A stretch of DNA of 64,000 bases from Notolepis coatsorum (GCA_963971535.1 OZ020592.1:124110464-124174463); one strand, 5' to 3'; counted from the first letter of the stretch, positions 32,161 through 45,400 are shown. The notes: a model not told the origin generated them from the sequence alone. Translations and numbers: made by a program.

Positions 32161-32245
32161 CCTATAATACTTATGTAAATAAGTAAGGCAATTGAAATAT
32201 ATCTGCAGTACAGCTCAATCCGGGCCTGTGACGGTCACTGTATCA

Positions 32246-33172
32246 CACCTATCACACCTATCACACCGATCCCACCTATCACACCGATCCCACCTATCAC
32301 ACCTATCACACCGATCCCACCTATCACACCTATCACACCTATCACACCTATCCCACCTATCACACCTATCACACCGCTCCCACCTATCACACCAATCCCA
32401 CCAATCCCACCTATCACACCTATCACACCTATCACACCTCTCATACCTATCACACCGATCCCACCTATCACACCTATCACACCTCTCACACCTATCACAC
32501 CGATCCCACCTATCACACCGATCCCACCTATCACACCTATCACACCTCTCACACCTATCACACCTATCACACCTATCACACCGATCCCACCTATCACACC
32601 GATCCCACCTATCACACCTATCACACCTCTCACACCTATCACACATATCACACCTCTCACACCTATCACAACGATCCCACCTATCACACCTCTCACACCT
32701 ATCACACCTCTCACACCTATCACACCTATCACACCGATCCCACCTATCACACCTATCACACCGATTCCACCTATCACACCTATCACACCTCTCACACCTC
32801 TCACACCTCTCACACCTCTCACACCTATCACACCTATCACACCGATCCCACCTATCACACCTATCACACCTATCACACCGATCCCACCTATCACACCTAT
32901 CACACCTCTCACACCTATCACACCTATCACACCTATCACACCTATCACACATATCACACCTCTCACACCTATCACACCGATCCCACCTATCACACCGATC
33001 CCACCTATCACACCTATCACACATATCACACCTCTCACACCTATCACACCGATCCCACCTATCACACCGATCCCACCTATCACACCTATCACACCTCTCA
33101 CACCTATCACACCTATCACACCGATCCCACCTATCACACCTATCACACCTCTCACACCTATCACACCTCTAT
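32246..33172. repeat. 10-bp minisatellite CCTATCACAC
   Basis: About 92 units of CCTATCACAC with variants CCGATCCCAC, CCTCTCACAC and CATATCACAC arranged in blocks. A 10-bp unit without stops leaves frames open on both strands ([23 protein letters not shown]). It begins inside GTCACTGTATCACACC and returns to TACCCATTCTGC, so it grew inside a unit of the next repeat. Confidence 0.95.
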
Positions 33173-33274
33173 ACCCATTCTGCAATCTGTTAATAAAGTT
33201 TTCAATCATCAATCAATCAATCAATCCGGGCCTGTGACGTCACTGTACCCATTCTGCAATCTGTTAATAAAGTT

Positions 33275-33306
<32 letters not shown>

Positions 33307-33342
33307 GTCACTGTACCCATTCTACAATCTGTTAATAAACTT

Positions 33343-33374
<32 letters not shown>

Positions 33375-33468
33375 GTCACTGTACCCATTCTACAATCTGT
33401 TAATAAAGTTTTCAATCAATCAATCAATCAATTGGTCACTACCCATTCTACAATCTGTTAATAAAGTT

Positions 33469-33504
<36 letters not shown>

Positions 33505-33624
33505 GTCACTGTACCCATTCTACAATCTGTTAATAAAGTGTTCAATCAATCAATCAGATCAATCAATCAATCAATCCGGGCCTGTGACGTCACTGTACCC
33601 ATTCTGCAATCTGTTAATACAGTT

Positions 33625-33688
<64 letters not shown>

Positions 33689-34571
33689 GTCACTGTACCC
33701 ATTTAGGCCGTGAGCCAGTAGGGTTGGTCGTTACCATCTTGGGGGACTAACTTTCATAGTGATTTTTGGGAAGGTATACACCCCTGCTGCTAGAAGATAT
33801 GTGATAGCAATGCAGCAGTTGCCTCCAAATGTGTGCTATCACAGCTTTTATAACACTACCAAGCATATCTTTCAGGCCTCCTGTCCGAAATTACATGCCC
33901 CAAATTAATCATGATAGCTCCTGAACCATAAGGCCTATAAGCATGTTTCTGGTCTCCTTTGATATAGGTAACAAGCTAGGACACATGAATCCAGTGTAAG
34001 TAAACCCACATCTATTACCATTCCAGAGTAAATGGAGATACAATGAAGGAAACCATCATATTTTTACCCTCGCCTGGTACATAATCTTAATTAAAAAAGC
34101 AATATGACCATTATAACCAATAACCCATGGATAATAATGCAACTGAATGTGTTTTCCTACTCCTTGACTACAAATCTAACTCTGGATGTGATGAAAATAC
34201 ACTAAAAATACAACATTTACAGTATGATACCGTTTAAAAAGGTATACTCAGATGATGTAAATGTTTTGGCCATGGTTACCGTTTACATGTTGACTGTTTG
34301 CTGGTAATTTGACTCCAAAACACTATTTATTTCAATACTGCCATGTTACAAAAACATAAATCTCCCCCAAACATTGAAATAGTAATAAAAAACAATGAAT
34401 ATTGATCAATATGCATATTCAACATTCATATAGGGCCACAGAGTGTCATGCCATGTGACCAGTTAGACCTATACAATGATATAATGCTTATTGGTTTTCA
34501 GAAAAATATTTGTTTATTTTGGAAAGTACAGACAGTTCTCAGTCTCTATCCGTGGCGCTGTTGGTGGCGCT

Positions 34572-35897
34572 CTACAATTGGTTTACTGTTAATAACCTAG
34601 TAATCATAATAATTTTCCAAGTCTTCCATGTCTTCCACATCTTCATCAGAACTTTCCACACTATCTGAGGTGGATGCCTGGTTCTCACAGTCTGCCAGTC
34701 TACACATGTCAGTGCACCCGAGGCCATTTGCAACACTGCATCAACCACTGTAGCAGAGTTCCCTGGGAGTTGCTCTGCTACTGCTACATTTTTCTGCAAG
34801 GTCATGGCCAAAGTCGCTTTATTGGTCTTTCTCAGCAATCCGTCTGGTGTGGACAGGGCCCAGGGCAATGGCCCAAGGGGATGAGAAAGGATATCCTCCA
34901 TATGTAGACTGTGCCCTTGTGCCATCACTATGATGCGTCCAAACAAAGACCTGTCTGCTTTTAAGATGATTGCCCTCCCACTTGATTTAACTTCTTTCTT
35001 CTTACACATATCACTGAATGTTTTCAGCCTGTTCGTTTTCATTGGGTCATGGAATTTCTTTGCTGGTGGGTCTTTCTCCAGTCTCTCCTTGAAGATTGCA
35101 TAGCATTGCTCACCAATCTCATATGCATTCATCAGGTCGGAGGCAATCTCCTTGGGGGCTGTCTTTGCTGTAGAGATGCTAATGAGGTCCCGCTTCTCTG
35201 CAAATGGGTTGACCCATTCCTGTATGAGGCTAACCACTGCTGAAACTGCTTCCTCATCTTTCTGGATTCTTGGCTGCTGTAGCTCCGCAGGACAAACCTC
35301 TGATTTGTTACCTTGCACCATCTCCCTTAACTGTCCCAGGAATTCACTGCGGTGCTCAGCTGTTATGTAGTGGCGCTTGACAGCTCCGTCATTCAGGCTG
35401 AACCATGTTGTGCCTCCAGGAGTCTGTGTGTCTTTGTTAACTGTGACTTCAGTAGCCTGGTCCACAGGGATCCGTCCAAAGGGGTTGTTACTTGACAGCT
35501 GCACTGAGAATTGGCCTGTCTTGAAGGCCTCATACACAGAAGGATGATTCTCTGGGAGGTTTGTCATCTGAGCAAAGTAAGGGGACAGGTACCTGGCATA
35601 ATTTATCTTATCATAGGCAAAGCAACATGGGATCATGCTTCTTATAACATGGAGGTGCAACTCCCGGTCCCCCTCCAGAGAGGCACGCAGAAGGCCAAGT
35701 ATTACGTCCTCTACCATGTCAATGTATGACATCCAGAATGCAGAAAGCTCTCCATTGTTGTGACGGAGGTGTTCCAGAAAGTCTGTCCACAGGGTTATCA
35801 GCTCAGCTAAGAGAGGACTTTGCAGCAGATTGTTCGCCGTCTGTTGGTTCAAGTCACTGGCCATGTCTTTCACATTGTCCAAGAGTGATTTGATCAT
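34572..35897 (-). CDS. Transposon-encoded protein, C-terminal frame
   Basis: 441 codons from MIKSLLDNVKDMASDLN to the stop near 34572, unspliced. I recognise the style from multicopy uncharacterised proteins of fish and invertebrates, but I know no named domain. Notable stretches: SAFWMSYIDMVEDVILGLLR, NYARYLSPYFAQMTNLPE, FSVQLSSNNPFGRIPVDQ, TEVTVNKDTQTPGGT, and a basic stretch CKKKEVKSSGRAI. The upstream minus frame 36304-36023 has SIVVMDQALYAKATEIAWKH and FSNILLRMGTFHTIRNAL. The acidic D in VVMDQ and E in TEVTVNKD are candidate RNase H-fold active-site residues, by inference only. No host gene neighbours share its strand. It lies between the transposon's inverted repeats and is most likely its transposase. 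Confidence 0.6.
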   Translation of the reverse strand: MIKSLLDNVKDMASDLNQQTANNLLQSPLLAELITLWTDFLEHLRHNNGELSAFWMSYIDMVEDVILGLLRASLEGDRELHLHVIRSMIPCCFAYDKINYARYLSPYFAQMTNLPENHPSVYEAFKTGQFSVQLSSNNPFGRIPVDQATEVTVNKDTQTPGGTTWFSLNDGAVKRHYITAEHRSEFLGQLREMVQGNKSEVCPAELQQPRIQKDEEAVSAVVSLIQEWVNPFAEKRDLISISTAKTAPKEIASDLMNAYEIGEQCYAIFKERLEKDPPAKKFHDPMKTNRLKTFSDMCKKKEVKSSGRAIILKADRSLFGRIIVMAQGHSLHMEDILSHPLGPLPWALSTPDGLLRKTNKATLAMTLQKNVAVAEQLPGNSATVVDAVLQMASGALTCVDWQTVRTRHPPQIVWKVLMKMWKTWKTWKIIMITRLLTVNQL

Positions 35898-36892
35898 CCC
35901 ACTCTTCTCTGGAATGCTGTCCTCAACCCATGGTGTGAACTCTGAACTCTGCCCATGCTAGTCTCATCAGTGCTTCATAGATGTACTTGTGGACCCTGAC
36001 AGCACGGTTATAGTATTTACCATCAAGGACTCCATTGACACTTGACAGAACCCTCTGCGACAATTCCAGCCTCTATGCATATGTCCTTTAGACCAGCATC
36101 CCGAAATCGCTTTCCTAGGATGGCTAAGGCATTACGTATGGTATGGAATGTCCCCATTCTGAGAAGAATGTTGGAGAAGCGCTCTTTGTGCTTCCAGGCA
36201 ATTTCAGTGGCTTTTGCATATAGTGCTTGATCCATGACTACCACAATTGATTCTAGATGCAGTTCCTTTCTGATTATCTCTGATTGATTCAGGATTTCAA
36301 ACACTGGTCAACTGTGTGGCTGGTGAATTGATGGTTGGCAGATACCCAACTATATCTTGTGAGATTGGTTCAGTCCAGCTTGGGATTGTCTGATTCTCTG
36401 TATCTGTTTGCCTTGCAAGTGCCCACACCAGGTTCTTCTTGCAGGTAAGAAGAGCAGCTTCCTTGGTTTCCTGGACACAGTGTTCCCTGGTTGGGAGAGG
36501 CTGTGGGCCCACACACGCACCTGCTACATATACTCCCAGTTCTTGGTCCTCAATTGTTGTGATGGAGGTGTTCCAGAAAGTCTGTCCACAGGGTTATCAG
36601 CTCAGCTAAGAGAGGACTTTGCAGCAGATTGTTCGCCGTCTGTTGGTTCAAGTCACTGGCCATGTCTTTCACATTGTCCAAGAGTGATTTGATCATCCCA
36701 CTCTTCTCTGGAATGCTGTCCTCAACCCATGGTGTGAACTCTGAACTCTGCCCATGCTAGTCTCATCAGTGCTTCATAGATGTACTTGTGGACCCTGACA
36801 GCACGGTTATAGTGTTTACCATCAAGGACTCCATTGACACTTGACAGAACCCTCTGCGACAATTCCAGCCTCTATGCATATGTCCTTTAGAC

Positions 36893-38641
36893 CAGGGGTT
36901 CTCAACCTTTCTGCTGCCAAGGCACCCCTGTGTCCAATAAAATATTCCAGGGCACCCCTACATACGATAAAGACTTTTCCGGTCCTGTCTTTTTGTTTTT
37001 AATACAAATAGACCTCCTGTTCACTATAAAGTGCCACGTTTTGATATATTGAGCTTTAAACTTTAAGTAAATTTTTTGGAACACGCAACCTGAAACACCT
37101 TCCTCTCCCAAACCGTTCCTGCAATTGTTTTATGTTGCATGATGATCATGGATACATTTATTATGTATTGTATTTTTTATGTTTAAATATCAACATCATC
37201 TGTCTGTCCACCCTCAGTACATTTACTATCAATATAATATAGTCGTCTGACTTCATCATATCTTTTAAAACGCACACACACAGAGGGAGAATGCCCCCCC
37301 CCCCCCCTCCTTCCCAGTCTCTGTCGCTCTGAACAGGGCTTTAGCTTGATTGATTGAAAACTTTATTAACAGATTGCAGAATGGGTACAGTACAGCTCAA
37401 TACATACAATTGTTAAGGGGATGCAGACCAGAGAAAGACTTTCGTCTTGTTTACATCAGGGTCCCCCATTTTCAATTCATCGTAACATATATGACATACA
37501 GATAGACAGTACTGCTACATCTATACATTTATGACATACCAGATTTGCAAATACAGTACTGTTTGTGATACGAAAAGAGTCCAGAAAAAAAGTATATACA
37601 TTTGACGTAGAAACTGTACATTGGAGGTGGTTGGGTAGGTGGGGGGGGGGGGTACTGTACATTGGAGGTGGTTGGGTGGGTGGGGGGGAGGTTGGGTAGG
37701 AGGGGTGGGTGGGGACACTGTACAACTGTACAAGCAAAACTGTACATTGGAATATTGACAAGACCATACTTGTAAAGTAGTAAAGTTAAAACACTAATTT
37801 GGCTGTGGGGGGCCAGAGGAACAGGAGTCAAACAAGGTAATTATTGTAGAAGCTAAACTTTTCTCCACATAATTACTCTTTATGGGACAACGACATAAAT
37901 TCAGAATAATACTATTCAGCAGGAGGTGAGTTGACTGTCAAATACCATTAGTTAAGTCATGCTCCCAGGTAGAAAATAAAACCGAAATGGCAGTACATTT
38001 AACTAGTCATTATAGGCATGGTTAGATTTGCTCAATAGCTCAAATTCCTGGTCAAGAGTGAGCCCCAACACGTTAGTGTAGGAGTAGACATTGCAGCATA
38101 GGATGCAGCCAAGAGCTTGTTGTTAGCTTATGCTAACGGAACATTAATTCCGTTCTTAAACACGACGTGGTCATAAAGGAATGGCAAGGATTGCAAAGCA
38201 TGTTATATGCATTTGACCCGTTACGGAATAAAACAGCAGGGATTTGTTTTGGGTCGCGAAAACACTATCCTTGCTCTGTTTCAATGTGCGTGTTCACTGT
38301 TCCAGACGCTACTGCTGCTGAGCTGAGAGACGCTACTGCTCAGCCTGCTCTGTGTGGAGATGCATCCTTATTGGCTGTGTGCTGTAGAGCGGATATGAGT
38401 CAAGACACCACGGATTTTCAAAATAAGAGTATCATAATGACCTGAATGTTGCTAGCTGTCGGAGCCTAGTTATTATAGCTGGAGCTGCGCGTGGGCAGAA
38501 ATGAGACCCGCTATAGGATTTTCAAAATAAGACTGTTGTCATTCTATATTTTTAAAGAAACATTGCCAGGCATCTTGCGGCACCCCTGGCAGCTCTCCGC
38601 GGCACCCCTGTGTGCCGCGGAACCCCTGTTGAGAACCGCTG
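36893..38641. mobile_element. hAT element inside the 6.7-kb transposon
   Basis: Ends CAGGGGTTCTCAACC and GTTGAGAACCGCTG, 8-bp duplications CTTTAGAC (36885-36892 and 38642-38649). The undisturbed unit A proves the empty site. A minus-strand LINE 3' end (37346-37489) and G/C-rich runs (37293-37307, 37640-37690) are nested. Confidence 0.94.
37346..37489 (-). repeat. LINE 3' end (CAAT-tailed family)
   Basis: GATTGATTGAAAACTTTATT then AACAGATTGCAGAATGGGTA, CAATTGTTAAGGGGATGCAG and CATCAGGGTCCCCCATTTTC. Other copies: 40896-41001 (+), 41206-41690, 42423-42597, 44347-44480, 44626-45250 and 49546-49697 (all minus), and 20438-20519 (+). Confidence 0.75.
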
Positions 38642-39662
38642 CTTTAGACCAGCATCCCGAAATCGCTTTCCTAGGATGGCTAAGGCATTACGTATGGTAT
38701 GGAATGTCCCCATTCTGAGAAGAATGTTGGAGAAGCGCTCTTTGTGCTTCCAGGCAATTTCAGTGGCTTTTGCATATAGTGCTTGATCCATGACTACCAC
38801 AATTGATTCTAGATGCAGTTCCTTTCTGATTATCTCTGATTGATTCAGGATTTCAAACACTGGTCAACTGTGTGGCTGGTGAATTGATGGTTGGCAGATA
38901 CCCAACTATATCTTGTGAGATTGGTTCTTGGTCCCTGGTGCTGATATTAAAACCAGTCCAGCTTGGGATTGTCTGATTCTCTGTATCTGTTTGCCTTGCA
39001 AGTGCCCACACCAGGTTCTTCTTGCAGGCAAGAAGAGCAGCTTCCTTGGTTTTCTGGACACAGTGTTCCCTGGTTGGGAGAGGCTGTGGGCCCACACACG
39101 CACCTGCTACATATACTCCCAGTTATTGGTCCTCAATGGTGACCGATCTCTGCTTCAGTTTCTCAATGTGTGGAAGCTCAGCTCTTGGTAGTTGTGGTCC
39201 ATAGACATTGGCCTGTACAACTATACCATTGACTCTATGTGATGTGCCCTTTCCAGTGAGAGTTTCCTCAAGTCTATCAATATTGTCCCATGCAAGATTG
39301 ATGCTGGAAGTACAACTCTTTGAGTTGAGGCTGTTGCTAGCTTTTGGAGACACAGAGCAGTGTCATTCTCTTCAAGTTGGGAGTAATAGACCCCATGCCC
39401 AAGCTTGTTCAGTGTTTGGATGAGCTCAGTATTACCCGTCAATGTTTTTACTGCATAAGGAAGTAGAAGGTGGTTTGTGTAAACAATGTAAACATGATTA
39501 CTTGATTAAAATGTTCCTTACGCTTTCTCCTAGCATCACGATCGGCCATGCTTGCTGAAAGAGGGGTGTGGCTCTAATGCAGTCCACTTTAGATGATGTG
39601 GAACAGTGGTTGGCTTATAGACATCCAATAAAATTTTTGTTCATATGGGTGGGTGGAGTCAG

Positions 39663-39895
<233 letters not shown>

Positions 39896-40519
39896 GACAG
39901 CCTTTAAAAGTAATGGATCAAATGGGATATCTTTATAAATTGTATCATAAATGTTGTATTTTTTGTGTATTTTCATCAGATCCAGAGTTACATTTGTAGT
40001 CAAGGAGTAGGAGGACACATTCAGTTATAATAATAATGGTCATATTGCCTTTTAAATTAAGATTATGTACCAGGTGAGGATATAAATATGATGTTTTCCT
40101 TCATTGTATCTCCATTTACTCTGGAATGGTAATATATGTGGGTTTACTTACACTGGATTCATATGTCCTAGCGTGTTACCTATCAAAGGAGACCAGACAC
40201 ATGCATATAGGCCTTATGGTTCAGGAGCTATCATGATTCATTTGGGGCATGTAATTTCAGACAGGAGGCCTGAAAAATATGCTTGGTAGTGTTATAAAAG
40301 ATATGATAGCACACATTTGGAGGCAACTGCTGCATTGCTATCACATATCTTCTAGCAACAGGGGTGTATACCTTCCCAAAAATCACTATGAAAGTTAGTC
40401 CCCCAAGATGGTAGCCGTGGCCCAATAATTCTACAATCTGTTAATAAAGTTTTCAATCAATCAATCAGGGCCTGTGGCGGTCATGTGTACCCGTCATCAA
40501 TCAATCAATCCCGCAGTGC

Positions 40520-40890
40520 ATCAGCCAATGCCCGCAGTGCAATACTCCAATTCAGCCATTGGGTGGGACGGTCACGTGACCCAAATCACGTGACCCAAAT
40601 CAGCCAATGGAAGCGAGGGACCTCAGCCCGCCGGACCTCAGCCCGCCGGTCCTCAGCCCGCCGCTGCTGTGGTGGTTCTGCGGTTCTGCAGCTGGATACT
40701 ATTGATTTAAAGGCCAGGGGCACCACGCCAGTAGACAAGTAGGTGTTGAAGATATTGAGTAGGGCCGGCCTAGAGTTGGGAAGAGTTTTTTTATGAGAGT
40801 TGCTGGAAGAGGGTCAAACAGACAGGTTGAGGGTTTAGGGACTCTGATTGTGGGGGACCCTGATGTAAACAAGACAAACGTCTTTCTCAG
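40520..40890 (+). repeat. LINE-derived segment with CACGTG and CCAAT motifs
   Basis: AATCAGCCAATGGAAGCGAG then GGACCTCAGCCCGCC repeated three times and GCTGTGGTGGTTCTGC. The same order occurs inverted at 29800-29880, at the upstream edge of the L2. The palindrome GGTCACGTGACC (40570-40581) is an E-box of USF/TFEB type, next to CCAAT. It lies 1.3 kb before FBXO4, but copies elsewhere show that it belongs to a repeat. Confidence 0.5.
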
Positions 40891-40895
40891 GTCTG

Positions 40896-41001
40896 CATCC
40901 CCTTAACAATTGTGTGTATTGAGCCGTACTGTATTGTACCCATTCTGCAATCTGTTAAATAAAGTTTTTCATTCATTCATTCATTCATTCATTCATTCAT
41001 T
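40896..41001 (+). repeat. LINE 3' end with CATT tail
   Basis: CATCCCCTTAACAATTGTGT to CTGTTAAATAAAG and a TTCA repeat; plus-strand member of the CAAT-tailed family. Confidence 0.75.
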
Positions 41002-41205
41002 GTTGAGTAAGCCAACAATTTCATCTCTTATGAGATCAATTACGTCACTAAGCACGTGAACGCACCTGTTAAGTATGGACACCTTTAGTTGGACACCAAC
41101 ATTGAGTTGAATGGGATCAGCAATCTCCTCGTTTATGACCTGTCATTTAAACAGATTATTACCTCGGATGTCAGAATCATCAGCAATTTGTTGCTTTGTT
41201 AACTA

Positions 41206-41690
41206 ACTGAATGAATGAATGAATGAATGAATGAATGAATGAATGAATGAATGAATGAATGAATGAATGAATGAATGAATGAATGAATGAATGAAAACTT
41301 TATTTAACAGATTGCAGAATGGGTACAATACAGTACGGCTCAATACATACAATTGTTAAGGGGATGCAGACCTGAGAAAGACGTTTGTCTTGTTTCCATC
41401 AGGGTCCCCCATTTTAATTTCATATAGACATTTATGACATACATGACATTTATGGCATAGGGACATATAGGTATTTAGTACTGATACATTTGTGACATAA
41501 ACGGTATTCAAATATACAGTACTGTTACCCCTAGATCCTGACAGAGTATATACATATGATGGGGAGGGGACTGTACATTAGGAGGGGGTGGGTGGGTGGA
41601 AATATACATACGGCGGGGAGGGAATATATACATGCGGTGGGGAGGAGACTGTCTATTATACTAACGTTTGATATATTGGTTGATGTATAT
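41206..41690 (-). repeat. LINE 3' end with long AATG repeat
   Basis: About 20 ATGA units (41206-41294) precede AACTTTATTTAACAGATTGC. The copy extends through the UTR to GGGGAGGGGACTGTACATTA and stops about 200 bp before the FBXO4 start codon. It closely matches 44626-45010. Confidence 0.75.
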
Positions 41691-41906
41691 TTCCTCAGTT
41701 AGCTGTTATATTTATATTTACTTTTTTAAAATATAGGCTCCAATCGAATTGGCACCAAGCAGAGCATAGGACTCTGGTGTTCTGACGTGATGACCCTTCC
41801 TTCTTGTATAGTTCCCTTGGCTGTCAACCAGGAAGTGGATGCTTTGGATTTCGCTTCGTGGTGAAGTCAACACGTACAGAGAGAACAGTTCCGAGATCCC
41901 AGATCC

Positions 41907-42083
41907 ATGGCAGTGAGGAGTGGACAACTGAGCCGGTCTGTTGTGGACAGTCTGAGCCGGTTCAGAGACCGGTACTTCAGCCCGGTCCCGGGGAAGTCTG
42001 ACGGTGGACGAGGTGGTGACGTTACACCTGTTGGCGAGGATGATGGTCCACAGCAAGAGCAAGGCTTTCTGGACAGTTTACCG
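41907..42083 (+). CDS. fbxo4: FBXO4 exon 1
   Basis: 59 codons, [19 protein letters not shown] to QGFLDSLP, donor GTAAGA, phase 0. The N-terminus is poorly conserved across vertebrates. The final LP joins exon 2 VDLQ exactly as human LP-IDVQ. Confidence 0.9.
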
Positions 42084-42424
42084 GTAAGATTATTTCATTT
42101 TAATAAGATCAAATGTACTTAAAGGGATATTTCACAGTCTTACCTCTGTCTAAAGTAATCTACGGTCAACTAGCGACCACTGCTGTCCCTGTCAACACCA
42201 CCAGGTGGCAGGCTCCTCATTCACTTCCATTCATTTTGAGGACCTATCGTTTTTTTAAGCTAATGTTGCCATTTTCTAATCATGAGTGTAGGAACTATTT
42301 CTCACTTTAGGTGTAGTTTGACCAGGTCACGTGTCAACTTCTCACAGAATGTTTAGAATCTTTCTTCCAGCAAGGCAGCAGGTAACCATGGTAACCACTC
42401 CCTGAACATTCCATGCAGGTCAAA

Positions 42425-42463
<39 letters not shown>

Positions 42464-45400
42464 AACTTTAATTAACAGATTTCAGAATGGGTACAAATAC
42501 AATACAGTATGGCTCAATACACAGAATTGTTAAGGGGATGCAGACCAGAGAAAGACTTTCGTCTTGTTTACATAAGGGTCCCCCATTTTCAATTCATAAT
42601 GATACACAGACCACTCAAACCTACAACAAACTGACCGAATAATGTTTTTACTTTTCAAAGGAAATAAAGACACATCAAATGCCAAAAACAAGCATGAGCC
42701 TTTGACTCTGAATTATCTATTTTATTGAAATCTGCACAGCAGTAGTTTGTTTATACTAGTATGATATTTAGACTAGGTCCCCAAAATCAATGGGAGTGAA
42801 CCTGGAAGGAACGGTGGTGTCGACAGGGACAGCAGTGGTCACTGTCTTTTTACTTGTAGAGACGCACTTCCATAGAGGTGAGACTGCTGACACTAGGGGG
42901 CGCTAGCAGAAGAAAACAACTGCTATTGTACTTGTCTTGTATGGTACGTGACAGATAACGTCTTTGACCCCAAGGTGGACCTGCAGTTCGTGATCATGAC
43001 CCTGCTCTCTCCTGCGGACATCTGTCGCCTGGGAGCCGCCAGCCGCTACTGGAGGGACTTAGTCAGAGATCCCTTACTGTGGAAGTACTTCCTGATCAGG
43101 GACATGCCTCATTGGCCCTCCATAGACCATGTGACCATGCCCAGGCTGGAGGCGCTGGACCCCCCGCTGGGAGGGGACGCCTGTGGAGACACGGAGACGA
43201 TGCACGACTTTATGGCAGAGTGGGTACAGTCTGACCTCTGACCCTTTATACTTACATTTAGATGTTAACCTTTATACTTCCATTTAGATGTTTACAGAGT
43301 GGGTACACCTTTATACTTACATTTAGATGTTTAACCTTTATACTTCCATTTAGATGTTTACGTAGTGGGTACACCTTTATACTTACATTTAGATGTTTAA
43401 CCTTTATACTTCCATTTAGATGTTTACAGAGTGGGTACACCTTGATACTTACATTTAGATGTTAACCTTTATACTTCCATTTAGATGTTTACAGAGTGGG
43501 TACACCTTGATACTTACATTTAGATGTTAACCTTTATACTTCCATTTAGATGTTTACAGAGTGGGTACACCTTTATACTTTCATTTAGATGTTTACGTAG
43601 TGGGTACACCTTTATACTTACATTTAGATGTTTACAGAGTGGGTACACCTTTATACTTACATTTAGATGTTTACAGAGTGGGTACACCTTTATACTTACA
43701 TTTAGATGTTAACCTTTATACTTACATTTAGATGTTTACGTAGTGGGTACACCTTTATACTTACATTTAGATGTTTACAGAGTGGGTACACCTTTATACT
43801 TACATTTAGATGTTTAACCTTTATACTTCCATTTAGATGTTTACGTAGTGGGTACACCTTTATACTTCCATTTAGATGTTTACGTAGTGGGTACACCTTT
43901 ATACTTACATTTAGATGTTTACGTAGTGGGTACACCTTTATACTTACATTTAGATGTTTACGCTTGGTCATTTAGCTGACGCTTTTATCCAAAGCGACTT
44001 ACAAGTTTGGTCTACAGTACAAAAATGGTCTTTAACTACACTCCCTCAAGACCCCTCCGCTCTGCATCCTCTGGCCGTCTCAGACCCACTCCTATCCGAG
44101 CTCCGGCAGGGTCATCAAAGAGAAACCCGCTATTCTCGGTCCTTGCCCCACAATGGTGGAACGAACTACCCACTAGGCATGGGCGGTATGACGGTATTAA
44201 GTAATACCGGGGTATTGAAAATCAATACCGTCAAAATCACAGATCCATTTCAGTTTATATTACAGTGAAACGTTGTTTTAACAGTGGTTGGTTGTAGTGC
44301 ACTGCACACACGCGCCAGCAGAGGGCGAGACCAGTCCTCGAGTTTTTGATTGATTGATTGATTGAAAAGTTTATTAACAGATTGCAGAATGGGTACAGTA
44401 CAGTACAGCTCAATACATACAATTGTTAAGGGGATGCAGACCAGAGAAATACTTTCGTCTTGTTTACATCAGGGTCCCCCCGAGTCACTAGTGGAGCGAG
44501 GCAGCGAGCCGCAGAGCTGGTTCTCTATACACAGGAGGAGTACACAGGAGGGAGAGTCGAGACACGCTTACCGTTGCTGCCTGGTGCTGCGGGCTAACTG
44601 GCTGTTCTGAGAGCTAACTGTTGTGTATGAATGAATGAATGAATGAAAACTTTATTTAACAGATTGCAGAATGGGTACAATACAGTACGGCTCAATACAT
44701 ACAATTGTATTGGGATGCAGACCTGAGAAAGACGTTTGTCTTGTTTCCATCAGGGTCCCCCATTTTCATTTCATATAGACATTTATGACATACACAACAT
44801 ACATGACATTTATGGCATAGGGACATATAGGTATTTAGTACTGATACATTTGTGACATAAGCGGTATTCAAATATACAGTACTGTTACCCCTAGATCCTG
44901 ACAGAGTATATACATATGATGGGGAGGGGACTGTACATTAGGAGGGGGTGGGTGGGTGGGAGGGAAATATAGATACGGCGGGGAGGGAATATATACATGC
45001 GGTGGGGAGGAGACTGTCTATTAGGAGGTGGTGGGGGTTTTGGGCATTTACGGTGGTCAGTTTCGAATTGCAGCCTCCCGTAGGTGCTCTTTAAGAGCGG
45101 TTTTGAATGTGGGCAGGGATTCACATTCCTTTACAGCTTTGGGTAGGGCGTTCCACATTGTTGTGGCATAATTGCGAAACGTGTTTAGTCCCTTGTTTGA
45201 GCCGAATCTGGGTTTAACATGATTTGTTGAGCTTCCTCTGGTGTAGTGGTTGTGGTATTAACTGACCTTTGGGAAGTATTTTGTATGTGTATCACAACGG
45301 TGGTCACGCTTTACGGTAATGTTGCGACAGTGCTGTGAAAATACCGTAAAACGTTGTGGTAACGAGTGTGTGTTGTTGTGGACTGGTGGAACAAGCAAAT

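Larger units (their letters stand above)
35754..39137 (-). repeat. Tandem duplication (~799 bp) in the transposon
   Basis: Unit A (35754-36552) and unit B (36553-39137 minus the 1.75-kb hAT) are nearly identical. Each runs from ATTGTTGTGAYGGAGGTG to TTGGTCCTCAAT. Unit B has an extra 28 bp near 38928 (GGTCCCTGGTGCTGATATTA). The hAT lies only in unit B, so it arrived after, or independently of, the duplication. Confidence 0.88.

Noticed and set aside
32192-33212. Long open frames on both strands ([23 protein letters not shown])
   Set aside because: All follow from the 10-bp CCTATCACAC repeat, which lacks stops in most frames.
36023-36304. Independent small host gene (MFEILNQSEIIRKELH)
   Set aside because: An almost identical frame recurs at 38552-38860 through an internal tandem duplication of the transposon.
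40570-40615. FBXO4 promoter at the CACGTG/CCAAT cluster
   Set aside because: The same cluster occurs in a LINE context at 29.86 kb, and two LINE 3' ends separate it from the FBXO4 start codon. It is kept only as a low-interest observation.
42948-42974. Start codon at 42948 for an independent F-box gene
   Set aside because: The frame from there is intron read-through. Exon 2 begins at 42975 after AAG and joins exon 1 so that LPVDLQ matches human LPIDVQ.
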